A DNA stretch of 64,000 nt. It comes from Microvirga mediterraneensis. Its GTDB lineage: Bacteria; Pseudomonadota; Alphaproteobacteria; Rhizobiales; Beijerinckiaceae. The notes under the pieces are model-generated. The model was not told where the DNA came from. It made no database searches and saw only the letters and a list, made by a program, of their open reading frames with translations. Shown piece after piece: positions 26,817 to 35,391 of the stretch. The stretch covers positions 1,727,001 to 1,791,000 of the forward strand of contig NZ_JACDXJ010000001.1 of the NCBI RefSeq assembly GCF_013520865.1, read 5' to 3'. The position numbers were made by a program, and so were the translations under genes. How positions within the stretch are numbered: the stretch's first letter is position 1; each line of letters opens with the position of its first letter.

Positions 26817-27485
26817 ATGTCTGTTCTTCACGAAGGCTCCGAGCCTCCACGCCATCGCGGGCCGGTGCGCGCGCCGCAAAGCCTCGCGGGTGGCCTTCTC
26901 CTGGTCGCCCTTGCGGCGCTCGCGCTTTTCCTGACGCGGGATCTCGACCAGGGAACGCTCAATTCCATGGGGCCGGCGATGCTGCCGCGCTGGCTCGCCG
27001 TCGGCGTCGGCCTCTCGGGCCTGGCCCTGCTCGCGGCGGCCTTCCTCAAGGACGGCGATCTCCTGGAGCGCTGGAGCCTGCGCGGGCCGGTCTTCGTCAT
27101 CGGCGCCATCGTGGCCTTCGCCCTGACCATCCGCGGCTATTCCTTCGGAGCGTTTGCCATTCCCGGCCTCGGCCTGCTGGTCGCCGGCCCGCTCGCCATC
27201 ATCCTGGGCGGGTTCGCCACGCCCGAGGCTCGGCTACGGGAACTCGTCATCCTGGGCTTGAGCCTCACCCCCTTCTGCATGGTGCTGTTCGGCGACCTGC
27301 TCAACCTGCCGATTCCGGTCTTCCCGCAGGCCCTGACGAGCCTCTTTCCTGCCGACTGGTCGCAGAAGGCGGTGCTGCGCGCCTGCGCGGCCCTCATGAC
27401 GGCGGGCGCCATCGTGGTCTACCTCGCCACGCGCAACCGACATTCGGGCCCCGTGGACGTGGCCGACCACAGCGGGAGGATCTGA
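26817..27485 (+). CDS. tctB: tripartite tricarboxylate transporter, small membrane subunit (TctB)
   Basis: 222 aa, with GGGAGG before the ATG at 26817. Four hydrophobic helices (GGLLLVALAALALFL, LAVGVGLSGLALLAAAF, VIGAIVAFALTIRGYSFGAF and VAGPLAIILGGF) match TctB. It assists the large channel TctA in Na+- or H+-driven uptake of tricarboxylates or related acids captured by the periplasmic TctC. The stop shares a base with the tctA start, so the genes are coupled. Confidence 0.88.
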   Translation: MSVLHEGSEPPRHRGPVRAPQSLAGGLLLVALAALALFLTRDLDQGTLNSMGPAMLPRWLAVGVGLSGLALLAAAFLKDGDLLERWSLRGPVFVIGAIVAFALTIRGYSFGAFAIPGLGLLVAGPLAIILGGFATPEARLRELVILGLSLTPFCMVLFGDLLNLPIPVFPQALTSLFPADWSQKAVLRACAALMTAGAIVVYLATRNRHSGPVDVADHSGRI

Positions 27486-28987
27486 TGGGTGATTTCTTTT
27501 CCAACCTGAGCCTCGGCTTCGGCGTCGCGCTCAGCCTCCAGAATCTGGGCCTTGCCTTCCTCGGCTGCCTTGTGGGCACCCTCATCGGCGTGCTGCCGGG
27601 CGTCGGACCCATCGCCACCATCGCCATGCTGCTGCCGATCACCTTCGGGCTCGATCCCACCGGCGCGCTCATCATGCTGGCCGGCATCTATTACGGCGCC
27701 CAGTACGGCGGCTCGACCACGGCCATCCTCGTCAATATCCCCGGCGAGGCCACCTCCGTGGTGACCGCCCTCGACGGCCACGAGATGGCCAAGCAGGGCC
27801 GCGCCGGCGTGGCGCTCGGCATCGCGGCCATCGGGTCGTTCTTCGCCGGCACGGTGGCGACGCTGGTCATCGCGGCACTCGGCGCGCCGCTCACGGGCCT
27901 CGCCCTGGTCTTCGGCCCGACCGAGTACTTCTCGCTCATGGTCATGGGCCTGGTCTTCGCCGTCGTGCTGGCGCGCGGCTCGATTCTGAAGGCCATCGCC
28001 ATGATCCTGGTCGGCGTGCTGCTGTCCACGGTCGGCACGGACCTGGAGACCGGCGAGGAGCGCATGACTTTCGGACTGCCGTTCCTGTCCGACGGCATCG
28101 ACTTCGCGGTGCTCGCCATGGGCATCTTCGGCATCGCCGAGATCATGCGCAATCTCGATCACACCGAGCATCGCGACGTGGTGCGCCAGGCCATCGGCCG
28201 GCTGCTGCCGAACCGGGACGACTTCCGGCAATCTTACAAGCCGGTGCTGCGTGGTACCATTCTCGGCGCCATTCTCGGCATCCTGCCCGGCAACGGCGCG
28301 GTGCTGGGACCCTTCGCCTCCTATACGCTGGAGAAGAAGATCGCCAAGGATCCACGCCGCTTCGGACGCGGCGCCATCGAGGGCGTGGCGGGTCCGGAGA
28401 GGGCCCACAAAGCCGGCGCGCAGACCTCGTTCATACCGCTTTTGACGCTCGGCATCCCGCCGAACGCCGTGATGGCCCTGATGGTCGGCGCCATGACGAT
28501 CCACGGCATCATCCCCGGTCCGCAGGTGATGACCAAGAACCCGACCCTGTTCTGGGGCATGATCGCCTCCATGTGGGTGGGCAACCTGATGCTGCTCGTC
28601 ATCAACCTACCGATGGTGGGGATGTGGGTGCGGCTTCTGAAGGTGCCCTACCGGCTGATGTTCCCGGCGATCCTGATGTTCTGCGCCATCGGCATCTACT
28701 CGATCAACTCGCTGCCGACCGACGTGATGTTCATCGGACTGTTCGGGTTCGTGGGCTACGTGCTGATCAAGTTCGGGTTCGAGCCGGCCCCGATGCTGCT
28801 CGGCTTCGTGCTCGGCAAGCTGATGGAGGAGAACTTAAGGCGTGCGCTCATCATCTCGCGCGGGTCGCTGGAAACCTTCATCAATCATCCGATCAGCGCG
28901 GGCCTGCTCGCCGTCGCGGCCGTCCTGCTCGTGATCGCCCTCCTGCCGTCCATCCGGAAGGGACGGGACGAGGTGTTCACGGAATAA
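27485..28987 (+). CDS. tctA: tripartite tricarboxylate transporter, large membrane subunit (TctA)
   Basis: 500 aa from the ATG at 27485; upstream open sequence in this frame is a shadow of tctB. About 10-12 membrane helices. The TctA signatures GVLPGVGPIATIAMLLP and GILPGNGAVLGPFASY, an internal duplication, are present together with YYGAQYGGSTTAILVNIPGEA. It forms the substrate channel in the inner membrane. The next gene, tctC, follows after 60 bp. Confidence 0.95.
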   Translation: MGDFFSNLSLGFGVALSLQNLGLAFLGCLVGTLIGVLPGVGPIATIAMLLPITFGLDPTGALIMLAGIYYGAQYGGSTTAILVNIPGEATSVVTALDGHEMAKQGRAGVALGIAAIGSFFAGTVATLVIAALGAPLTGLALVFGPTEYFSLMVMGLVFAVVLARGSILKAIAMILVGVLLSTVGTDLETGEERMTFGLPFLSDGIDFAVLAMGIFGIAEIMRNLDHTEHRDVVRQAIGRLLPNRDDFRQSYKPVLRGTILGAILGILPGNGAVLGPFASYTLEKKIAKDPRRFGRGAIEGVAGPERAHKAGAQTSFIPLLTLGIPPNAVMALMVGAMTIHGIIPGPQVMTKNPTLFWGMIASMWVGNLMLLVINLPMVGMWVRLLKVPYRLMFPAILMFCAIGIYSINSLPTDVMFIGLFGFVGYVLIKFGFEPAPMLLGFVLGKLMEENLRRALIISRGSLETFINHPISAGLLAVAAVLLVIALLPSIRKGRDEVFTE

Positions 28988-29047
28988 CTTGCCTTCGACC
29001 CCGCCTTGTCCATGTAAGGCCATAACCTAAACCAGGGAGGAAGAACG

Positions 29048-30022
29048 ATGAAGAAAGTTGCACTGGCCCTTGCCGCCGTCGCCGGCTTGGCCGCAACGGG
29101 CGCCCAGGCCCAAGGCTATCCCACCCGGCCGATCACCATGATCGTGCCCTTCGCGGCCGGCGGCCCGACGGACGTGATCGCCCGCATCGTGGGCGACCAC
29201 ATGAGCCGCACCCTCGGCCAGCAGATCGTGATCGAGAACGTGGCGGGCGCCGGCGGCACGACGGGCATCACCCGCGCGGCCCAGTCCCAACCGGACGGCT
29301 ACACCATCATGATGGGTCATATGGGCACCCACGGCGCTGCCCCGGCCCTGTACCCGAACCTGAAATACGACCCGACCAAGGACTTCGCCCCTATCGGCGT
29401 GGCGGCCGGCACCCCGATCGTCATCGTGGCCAAGAAGGACTTCCCGGCCAACGACCTGAAGGGCTTCCTCGAATACCTGAAGACCAACAGCGACAAGGTG
29501 AACATGGCCCATGCGGGCGTGGGCTCCGTCTCGCATTCGACGGGCATCTTCTTCAACTCCGTGGTCAAGGTGAAGCCGACTATGGTCGCCTATCGCGGCA
29601 CGGGCCCGGCCCTGAACGACCTGATGGCCAACACGGTCGACTTCATGACCGACCAGATCGTCAACGTGGCCCCGCAGATCCAGGGCAACAACATCAAGGC
29701 TTTCGCCATCGCGACGCCCGAGCGTTCCCCTGTGCTGCCGAGCGTGCCGACGACCAAGGAAGCCGGCCTCGAAGGCTACGAGGTCAGCGCCTGGAACGCG
29801 GTCTTCGCTCCCAAGGGCACCCCGCCGGACGTGGTCAAGAAGCTCAACGATGCGCTCGTGAAGTCTCTGGACGACGAGAACACCAAGAAGCGCCTTCTCG
29901 ACCTCGGCGGCGTGCTGCCGAGCGCCACGGAGCGGACCCCCGAGGGCCTGCAGAAGCTCGTCGAGAGCGAAGTGGCCCGCTGGACCCCGGTCCTCAAAGC
30001 CGCCGGCGCCACGGCCGAGTAA
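29048..30022 (+). CDS. tctC: tripartite tricarboxylate transporter substrate-binding protein (TctC/Bug)
   Basis: 324 aa, with AGGGAGGAA before the ATG. A signal peptide (MKKVALALAAVAGLAATGAQ) leads to the mature YPTRPITMIVPFAAGGPTDVIAR, the hallmark Bug-family start, with the carboxylate-contacting segment GAGGTTGITRAAQ following. The periplasmic protein captures a small organic acid for TctAB; the specific ligand is not evident. It ends the tctBAC operon and is followed by a terminator-like hairpin. Confidence 0.95.
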   Translation: MKKVALALAAVAGLAATGAQAQGYPTRPITMIVPFAAGGPTDVIARIVGDHMSRTLGQQIVIENVAGAGGTTGITRAAQSQPDGYTIMMGHMGTHGAAPALYPNLKYDPTKDFAPIGVAAGTPIVIVAKKDFPANDLKGFLEYLKTNSDKVNMAHAGVGSVSHSTGIFFNSVVKVKPTMVAYRGTGPALNDLMANTVDFMTDQIVNVAPQIQGNNIKAFAIATPERSPVLPSVPTTKEAGLEGYEVSAWNAVFAPKGTPPDVVKKLNDALVKSLDDENTKKRLLDLGGVLPSATERTPEGLQKLVESEVARWTPVLKAAGATAE

Positions 30023-30047
30023 GCTTTTCCAAGCTTGAGCATTGGAG

Positions 30048-30079
30048 ACGGCGGGCTCAGGAGCCCGCCGTTCTCATTT
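30048..30079 (+). terminator. terminator-like hairpin after tctC
   Basis: ACGGCGGGCT, loop CAGG, AGCCCGCCGT followed by a modest T-rich tail (TCTCATTTC). It lies 25 bp after the tctC stop. Confidence 0.7.
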
Positions 30080-30144
30080 CGGGTTTTGAAATCTCGAACA
30101 GGACTTGAAATTGCCCGCCCGGGCGATTACACCCTGCCTCACGT

Positions 30145-30221
30145 GCAGCCGTAGCTCAGTTGGTTAGAGCACCAGATTGTGGATCTGGGGGTCCCCCGTT
30201 CGAGCCGGGGCGGCTGTACCA
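30145..30221 (+). tRNA. tRNA-His (anticodon GUG)
   Basis: 77 nt with encoded CCA. The anticodon stem CCAGA/TCTGG encloses the loop TTGTGGA, anticodon GUG. The acceptor arm GCAGCCG pairs with CGGCTGT (a G1-U72 wobble) and the discriminator is A73. The base before G1 is T, so the usual extra G at position -1 is not encoded. This G-1-less, A73 form is known from a branch of Alphaproteobacteria. Confidence 0.97.
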
Positions 30222-30545
30222 CTTCAAAATCAAGGCTTAGGCTTCGAAGGTTCGAAGGTCTGCTTGTCGGACGTTCGGTCTTGTCGGTGCATAACGGCAC
30301 CGGGCGCTCGTCTCTCGGAAAACCGGCTCAATTGCAAGCGTGAGGGTCCATGCCTTGGATCCGCTGTTTTCCATCGCGACCGCAATCCAAAGCTTGGCAC
30401 AAGGTACCTTCGCATCCCTGAAGGCATGCTGTCGTCTCACCAAAAGTCGGGGCTATCCCCTTCACGCGAATTGACTTAGGACCGTGGCGAGCGGGAGACC
30501 TCGCAAGGCCTGCCCTCCATGGAACGGGCGAGGCCAGAGGGTGAG

Positions 30546-31475
30546 ATGGGAACAGGACCAGTGTCTTCCGAGGCACAACGGGCGCGGATCGGGGTTTTTT
30601 ATGCCCTGGCGGCTTTCTTCATGTGGGGCTTGGCCGTTCCGCTTCACTTCAAGCTGGTTTCGGCGGTGCCGGCTCTTCAGATCCTCGCGCACCGGATCGT
30701 CTGGGCCAGCGTGTTCGCCCTTGGCCTGATCCTTGCGGGCCGGCAATGGCGCAAGCTCGTCGAGGCGCTGACCTCCGGCCGTAGGCTACTGCTACTTTGC
30801 CTCTCGGCCGGCCTCATCGCCATCAACTGGCTCATCTACATCTGGGCTGTCAACTCGGGGCACCTCGTCCAGACGAGCCTCGGCTATTTCATCAACCCGC
30901 TGCTGAACGTCGTGCTCGGCGTCCTCTTCCTGCGGGAGCGGCTGAACCCGGCGCAGGTCGCCGCCTGCGTGATTGCCGCACTCGGCGTGCTGGTGCTCGC
31001 CATCTCATCGGGCGAGATGCCCTGGGTCGCCCTGGCGCTCGCCTCCAGCTTCGGCTTTTACGGCCTCGTCCGGAAGATCGTGCCGGTCGCTCCGCTCATC
31101 GGCTTCTGCGTCGAGTCGCTTCTGCTCACTCCGCTGGCCCTAGGCTATCTCGCGTTCGTGGTCGCGAATGGCCAGTCCGTGGCCTTCCGGGGCGACCTAC
31201 GCCTGGATGCGCTTCTCGTCCTGACCGGGCTCAGCACCGCGCTGCCGCTCATCTGGTTCGCGGCCGCCGCTCAGCGACTGAAGCTCTCCACCATCGGTCT
31301 CCTGCAATATCTCGCCCCGTCCGGCCAGCTCGCCCTCGGCGTCCTCGTCTACGAGGAAGCCTTCGGATGGATCGACGGCCTGGCGTTCAGCCTGATCTGG
31401 ATCGCCCTGGGGGTTTATACCGCCAGCGCCCTGCGGTCGCCGTCCCCGGCTCGAAAGCCCGTGGAGGCCGGTTAG
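30546..31475 (+). CDS. rarD: EamA-family transporter, RarD-like
   Basis: 309 aa from the ATG at 30546; an extension to 30519 lacks homology. Ten hydrophobic helices are arranged as two EamA repeats, the first with FYALAAFFMWGLAVPLHFK and HRIVWASVFALG, the NSGHLVQTSLGYFINPLLNVVLGV stretch being typical of RarD. RarD-type transporters (DMT superfamily) are annotated as chloramphenicol-sensitive-type permeases, but their substrates are unproven. The gene is convergent with the fucose-type binding protein, with a strong stem-loop between them. Confidence 0.9.
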   Translation: MGTGPVSSEAQRARIGVFYALAAFFMWGLAVPLHFKLVSAVPALQILAHRIVWASVFALGLILAGRQWRKLVEALTSGRRLLLLCLSAGLIAINWLIYIWAVNSGHLVQTSLGYFINPLLNVVLGVLFLRERLNPAQVAACVIAALGVLVLAISSGEMPWVALALASSFGFYGLVRKIVPVAPLIGFCVESLLLTPLALGYLAFVVANGQSVAFRGDLRLDALLVLTGLSTALPLIWFAAAAQRLKLSTIGLLQYLAPSGQLALGVLVYEEAFGWIDGLAFSLIWIALGVYTASALRSPSPARKPVEAG

Positions 31476-31508
31476 AAAGCCCGCAGAAGGGCCACTTCTT
31501 CACACAGA

Positions 31509-31536
31509 CGCCCTGGAGAGAGGTTTCTCCAGGGCG
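31509..31536. terminator. 11-bp stem-loop between rarD and the sugar-binding protein gene
   Basis: CGCCCTGGAGA/TCTCCAGGGCG with a 6-nt loop, 34 bp after the rarD stop and 28 bp downstream of the binding protein stop on the other strand. There is no T tract, so it is either a weak bidirectional terminator or an mRNA 3'-end stabiliser. Confidence 0.5.
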
Positions 31537-31563
31537 CGGGTCCGCCAGTGATGAGGCGTCAGC

Positions 31564-32502
31564 TCATTTGAGCATGGACGCGACATTGTCCTTCGTCACG
31601 CGGTCGATGCCCGCATAAACGATGTCCTGGACCTTCTCGCCCTTCTTGAGCTGGAGAAGGATGTCCATGGCCTTCTCGCCCATCTCGTAAGGCCGCTGGC
31701 CGACGAGGGCATTGGCATAGCCGTCACGCAGCAATTCAAGCTGCACCTTCAAGGTATCGGCCACCACAAGGCTGAACTTGCCCTGGTCCATGGCTTCCTT
31801 GTTCTTGTTCACGAAGCTCTTGTAGGCCTCGGGAACGAACATCGGCCAGCCGCCGACCGGCACGATGGCGGCGAGATCCGGGTTGGCCGTCTTGAGGTCC
31901 TGCATCTGCTGGACGGCGAGCGCGAGGTCGTCGTTGCAATAGGTGGGCGAGCCGGAGACTTCCGTCCACTTGGAGCCTTTCAGCGCATCGCGAACGCCCT
32001 CGACACGCTCTTTCAGGTTGGCCGCGGCCGGGCCGCCGGACACCATGGCGTATTTTCCGCCGTCCGGACGCAGCTTCAGGAGCTCCTCGCCGAGGGCGCG
32101 GCCCATGGCGCGGTTGTCGGTGCCCACATGCGCTTGCCGGGCGGAGTTCGGAGCATCGGCATCGAACGTGATCACCGGGATGCCCGCATCGCGCGCGGCC
32201 TTGATCACGCGCACGGCCGCCGCAGCATCGGAGACCGAGATGGCGATGCCGTCGACCTTCTGGCTGATCAGATCCTGAATGATCTGGACCTGGCTCGCCG
32301 GTTCATGCTCGACCGGGCCCTTGTAGATGCATTCGACATTCCCGAGTTCTTTCGCGCGCTTCATGCATCCGTCGCGGGAGAGGTCGAAATAGGGATTGTT
32401 CATCGCCTTCGGCACGATGGCGAACTTGTAGGTCTGCTGCGCCATGGCCGGAGCGGTGAGCGCCGCGGCAGCGACCGCGGCAAGGATAAGGCGTTTCATC
32501 AT
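31564..32502 (-). CDS. sugar ABC transporter substrate-binding protein (RbsB-like)
   Basis: 312 aa with a signal peptide (MMKRLILAAVAAAALTAPAMA). The mature part reads YKFAIVPKAMNNPYFDLSRDG, followed by the Peripla_BP_4 pattern with SVSDAAAAVRVIKAARDAGIPVITFDADAP. The protein binds a sugar in the periplasm; given the operon, L-fucose or a related aldose is likely but not shown. It follows the permease after 115 bp, transcribed in the same direction. Confidence 0.88.
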   Translation of the reverse strand: MMKRLILAAVAAAALTAPAMAQQTYKFAIVPKAMNNPYFDLSRDGCMKRAKELGNVECIYKGPVEHEPASQVQIIQDLISQKVDGIAISVSDAAAAVRVIKAARDAGIPVITFDADAPNSARQAHVGTDNRAMGRALGEELLKLRPDGGKYAMVSGGPAAANLKERVEGVRDALKGSKWTEVSGSPTYCNDDLALAVQQMQDLKTANPDLAAIVPVGGWPMFVPEAYKSFVNKNKEAMDQGKFSLVVADTLKVQLELLRDGYANALVGQRPYEMGEKAMDILLQLKKGEKVQDIVYAGIDRVTKDNVASMLK

Positions 32503-32617
32503 GTCTTCCTCCTGGTTGGTTCTCAGCCCCTTTGATGGGATCTCATGACCGGCGTCTGCCGTCCGGCTTCTTGTGTCCGCATTGGAGGCAGGCGGTGCTG
32601 GCCTCCGACAACGGTGT

Positions 32618-33670
32618 TCAGGACGTCATGCGCAGGGTCCGCAGGCGATCGACGAGGACAGCCAGGATGATGATCCCGCCCACGAGGACGATCTGCCAAT
32701 AGGCGTTGATGCCCGCGAGAACGAGGCCGTTGCGGATGACTTCGATGAGCAGGGCGCCGATGACCGCGCCTGCCGGCCCGCCGATGCCGCCGCTGAGGTT
32801 CGCGCCGCCGATCACCGCCGCGGCGATGATCGTCAGCTCGTAGCCCGTCGCGAGATTGGCCGGTGCGGATCCGAGCCATCCCACCATCAGGATGCCGGCG
32901 AAGCCGGCCGACAGAGAGGACAGCACGTAGACGGCGATCTTGACCCGCTCGACCGCCACGCCCGTCAGCGCCGCGGCCTTCTCGTTGCCGCCGAGCGCGA
33001 AGACGTGCCGCCCGAAAGCCGTGTGGTGAAGCACGATGCCGATGATCACTGCGAGAACGAGCAGGTAAATGACGGCCACCGGCACGCCGGCGATGTTGCC
33101 GTCGGTGATGTCGTAGAAGAGGTTCACGTCCGGTCCGGTCGGCGCCTGTCCACGTCCTTCTGTGACCGCATAGGCAAGGCCGCGGACGATCGACAGCATG
33201 CCGAGCGTCGTCACGAAGGGCGAGAGGCCGATACGGGCGATGAGCAGGCCGTTCGCCAGTCCGATCAGGAGCGCGACGCCGAGGCCCGCGCCGAGCGAGA
33301 CGATCATGCCCGCGAGTGGAATGTTGTCGAGTGCCGTGCCGCTCAACGCCTGCATGACAATGGCGCAGGTGATGGCCGACAGGGCCATGGTCGAGCCGAC
33401 GGAGAGATCGATGCCGCCGGTGACGATCACGAGCGTGACGCCCAAGGTCACGATCCCGACGAAGGAGAAGTTCTTCGCCACGTTGGCGAGGTTTCCCGGG
33501 CTCAGGAAAGCTGAACTCAGGAACGACATCACGACCATGATGACGATCAGCGCGGCCGCCACATAAGCCGTCTGGCTCGCGAAGAAGCCGCGTCGCCACC
33601 ACCGGGCTCGGCCCACATTCGAGAAATCGGTCGTGTCGGAACTGGTTGCCGGAGATAGCTCGCTCATCAC
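32618..33670 (-). CDS. sugar ABC transporter permease (RbsC-like)
   Basis: 350 aa, about 9-10 helices. The signatures GGIDLSVGSTMALSAI and GAGLGVALLIGLANGLLIARIGLSPFVTTLG are those of the BPD_transp_2 ribose/xylose permeases. A hydrophilic N-terminus of about 30 residues (MMSELSPATSSDTTDFSNVG) precedes the first helix. The start overlaps the stop of the ATPase by 4 bp. It works with that ATPase and the downstream binding protein. Confidence 0.93.
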   Translation of the reverse strand: MMSELSPATSSDTTDFSNVGRARWWRRGFFASQTAYVAAALIVIMVVMSFLSSAFLSPGNLANVAKNFSFVGIVTLGVTLVIVTGGIDLSVGSTMALSAITCAIVMQALSGTALDNIPLAGMIVSLGAGLGVALLIGLANGLLIARIGLSPFVTTLGMLSIVRGLAYAVTEGRGQAPTGPDVNLFYDITDGNIAGVPVAVIYLLVLAVIIGIVLHHTAFGRHVFALGGNEKAAALTGVAVERVKIAVYVLSSLSAGFAGILMVGWLGSAPANLATGYELTIIAAAVIGGANLSGGIGGPAGAVIGALLIEVIRNGLVLAGINAYWQIVLVGGIIILAVLVDRLRTLRMTS

Positions 33671-34407
33671 GCCGCTTCCTTGGCGCCCGTAATCAGCGCG
33701 GTGACTTCCTCGGGGCTCGACTGATCGATGGGCTTATCCGCGACCTTGGTCCCGCGTCGCATCACGACCACCCGCTCGCAGACGGAGAAGACGTCCGGCA
33801 TGCGGTGCGAGATCAGGATCACGGCGATGCCCGCATCCTTCAGGCGACGGATGAGATCGAGGACCTCGGCGACCTGTCGGACGGAGATGGCGGCCGTCGG
33901 CTCGTCCATGAGAATGAGCTTGGCCTTGGCGAGCCGCGTGCGGGCAATCGCGACCGCCTGCCGCTGGCCGCCCGACATGGCGCGGACGACATCGTCGGGG
34001 CGTGTCTCGGATTTGAGTTCGCGGAAGAGGGCCGCGGTCCGCTGGTTCATGGCGGCATGATCGAGGAACGAGAAAGGTCCGACCTTGCGCCGTAATTCTC
34101 GCCCGAGAAACACGTTGGCGGCAGCCGTCAGGTTGTCGGCGAGGGCGAGGTCCTGGTAGACGACCTCGATGCCGACGGAGCGCGCATCGACCGGTCGCGT
34201 GAAATGGACCTCTTGATCCTCGAACAGCACTTTGCCGTGCGAGGGCGGAAAGTTGCCGGCGATGATCTTCACCAGGGTCGACTTGCCGGCGCCGTTGTCG
34301 CCCATCAGGCCGACGACCTCGCCGGGTTTGATCGTGAGGTTGACGTGAGACAGGGCCCGGATGGCACCGAATTCCTTCCCGACGTCTTGCAGGACGAGGA
34401 GTGACAA
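33667..34407 (-). CDS. sugar ABC transporter ATP-binding protein, single domain
   Basis: 246 aa, about half of RbsA because only one nucleotide-binding domain is present. Walker A GDNGAGKST, signature MSGGQRQAVAIAR and Walker B LILMDEPTAAISV are in order. Single-domain sugar ATPases like this occur with RbsC-type permeases in Hyphomicrobiales; they probably act as homodimers. The stop overlaps the permease start by 4 bp. Confidence 0.93.
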   Translation of the reverse strand: MSLLVLQDVGKEFGAIRALSHVNLTIKPGEVVGLMGDNGAGKSTLVKIIAGNFPPSHGKVLFEDQEVHFTRPVDARSVGIEVVYQDLALADNLTAAANVFLGRELRRKVGPFSFLDHAAMNQRTAALFRELKSETRPDDVVRAMSGGQRQAVAIARTRLAKAKLILMDEPTAAISVRQVAEVLDLIRRLKDAGIAVILISHRMPDVFSVCERVVVMRRGTKVADKPIDQSSPEEVTALITGAKEAA

Positions 34408-34549
34408 GACCGTTCCTCCCTTTATGCCAGGCTCTCGCCTGTGCGGCGTCTTTGCGCCATGGTTGATCTAAGCACGGGACCGCAGGCAATGTCATCTGCA
34501 CCTTCGGGGGAAGAGACGTGCGCAGAACGGACACTCTTCATCCTCTGCG

Positions 34550-35386
34550 TCATGCGGATTCCTTGCTTCCGTCGAGCTTGTAGAAGCGTGCGGCATTCCG
34601 GCCGAAGACCGCATCGTGATGATCGGGTGGAACGAACGCCCGACACATGGCGAGCCAGTCCTCGTAGCTGCCGCCAAGCCTCAGGACTGGCCAGTCGCTG
34701 CCCCAGATCAGGCGCTCGGGGCCGAACAATTCGAGCAGAGCATTGGCATAGGGTCTGATCGCCTCCGCATCGCGGCGTTCGCCTGCCTCTGTCAGAAGGC
34801 CCGACAGTTTGCAGGATACGTTCGCAAGAGCGGCCAACTCCGCCAAGGCTTCGCGCCATGTAGCGATCTCACCCGCCGCAATGCGTGGCTTCGCGCCATG
34901 ATCGATAACGATGGGCAGATCAGGGTAGCGCCCGGCGAAGGCCGTCAGGGCTCTCAGGTGCTGCGGCATCACGAGAGCGTCGAAGCGCAGATCCGCTTCC
35001 TTCATGGCCGTGACGGAGGCATCGAGACGCGGGTCGTCGATCCAGTCGACATCCGGAATGTCCTGCAGCATGGGCCGCAGGCTCTTCAGCTTCGGATGTG
35101 CCGCGAGCCGGGCAACATGGCTCGCCGCATCGGGCGCCTTGAGATCGACCCAGCCGACCACGCCGAGAATGAACGGATGCCGATCTGCCAGATCCAGCAG
35201 GAAGTCGGTATCGTCCATCGTGGGGAGCGACTGCACGAGGATCGTGCCGCCGATGCCGCATGCCTTCAGAATGGGTTCCAGGTCCTGCGGCATGAAATCG
35301 CGATGAATGCCAACCAGATCCGGCGGCGGCCATTGACCTTGTCGGTTGCGCATCAGCCAGAAGTGCTGGTGGGCATCGATCCGCAT
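34550..35386 (-). CDS. amidohydrolase-fold lactonase (L-fuconolactonase-like)
   Basis: 278 aa. The N-terminal metal motif is DAHQHFWLM and the conserved DIPDVDWIDDP, FDALVMPQHL, VIDHGAKPRI and RLIWGSDWPV blocks match the L-fucono-1,5-lactonase/2-pyrone-4,6-dicarboxylate lactonase group. It would hydrolyse the sugar lactone made by the aldo/keto reductase immediately upstream (5 bp gap). The pairing fits L-fucose, L-galactose or D-arabinose oxidation; which sugar is unknown. Confidence 0.88.
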   Translation of the reverse strand: MRIDAHQHFWLMRNRQGQWPPPDLVGIHRDFMPQDLEPILKACGIGGTILVQSLPTMDDTDFLLDLADRHPFILGVVGWVDLKAPDAASHVARLAAHPKLKSLRPMLQDIPDVDWIDDPRLDASVTAMKEADLRFDALVMPQHLRALTAFAGRYPDLPIVIDHGAKPRIAAGEIATWREALAELAALANVSCKLSGLLTEAGERRDAEAIRPYANALLELFGPERLIWGSDWPVLRLGGSYEDWLAMCRAFVPPDHHDAVFGRNAARFYKLDGSKESA

Positions 35387-35391
35387 GGAGC

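Noticed and set aside
26687..27484. Long open frame upstream of tctA
   Set aside because: It is the shadow of tctB in another frame; tctA starts at 27485 by overlap with the tctB stop.
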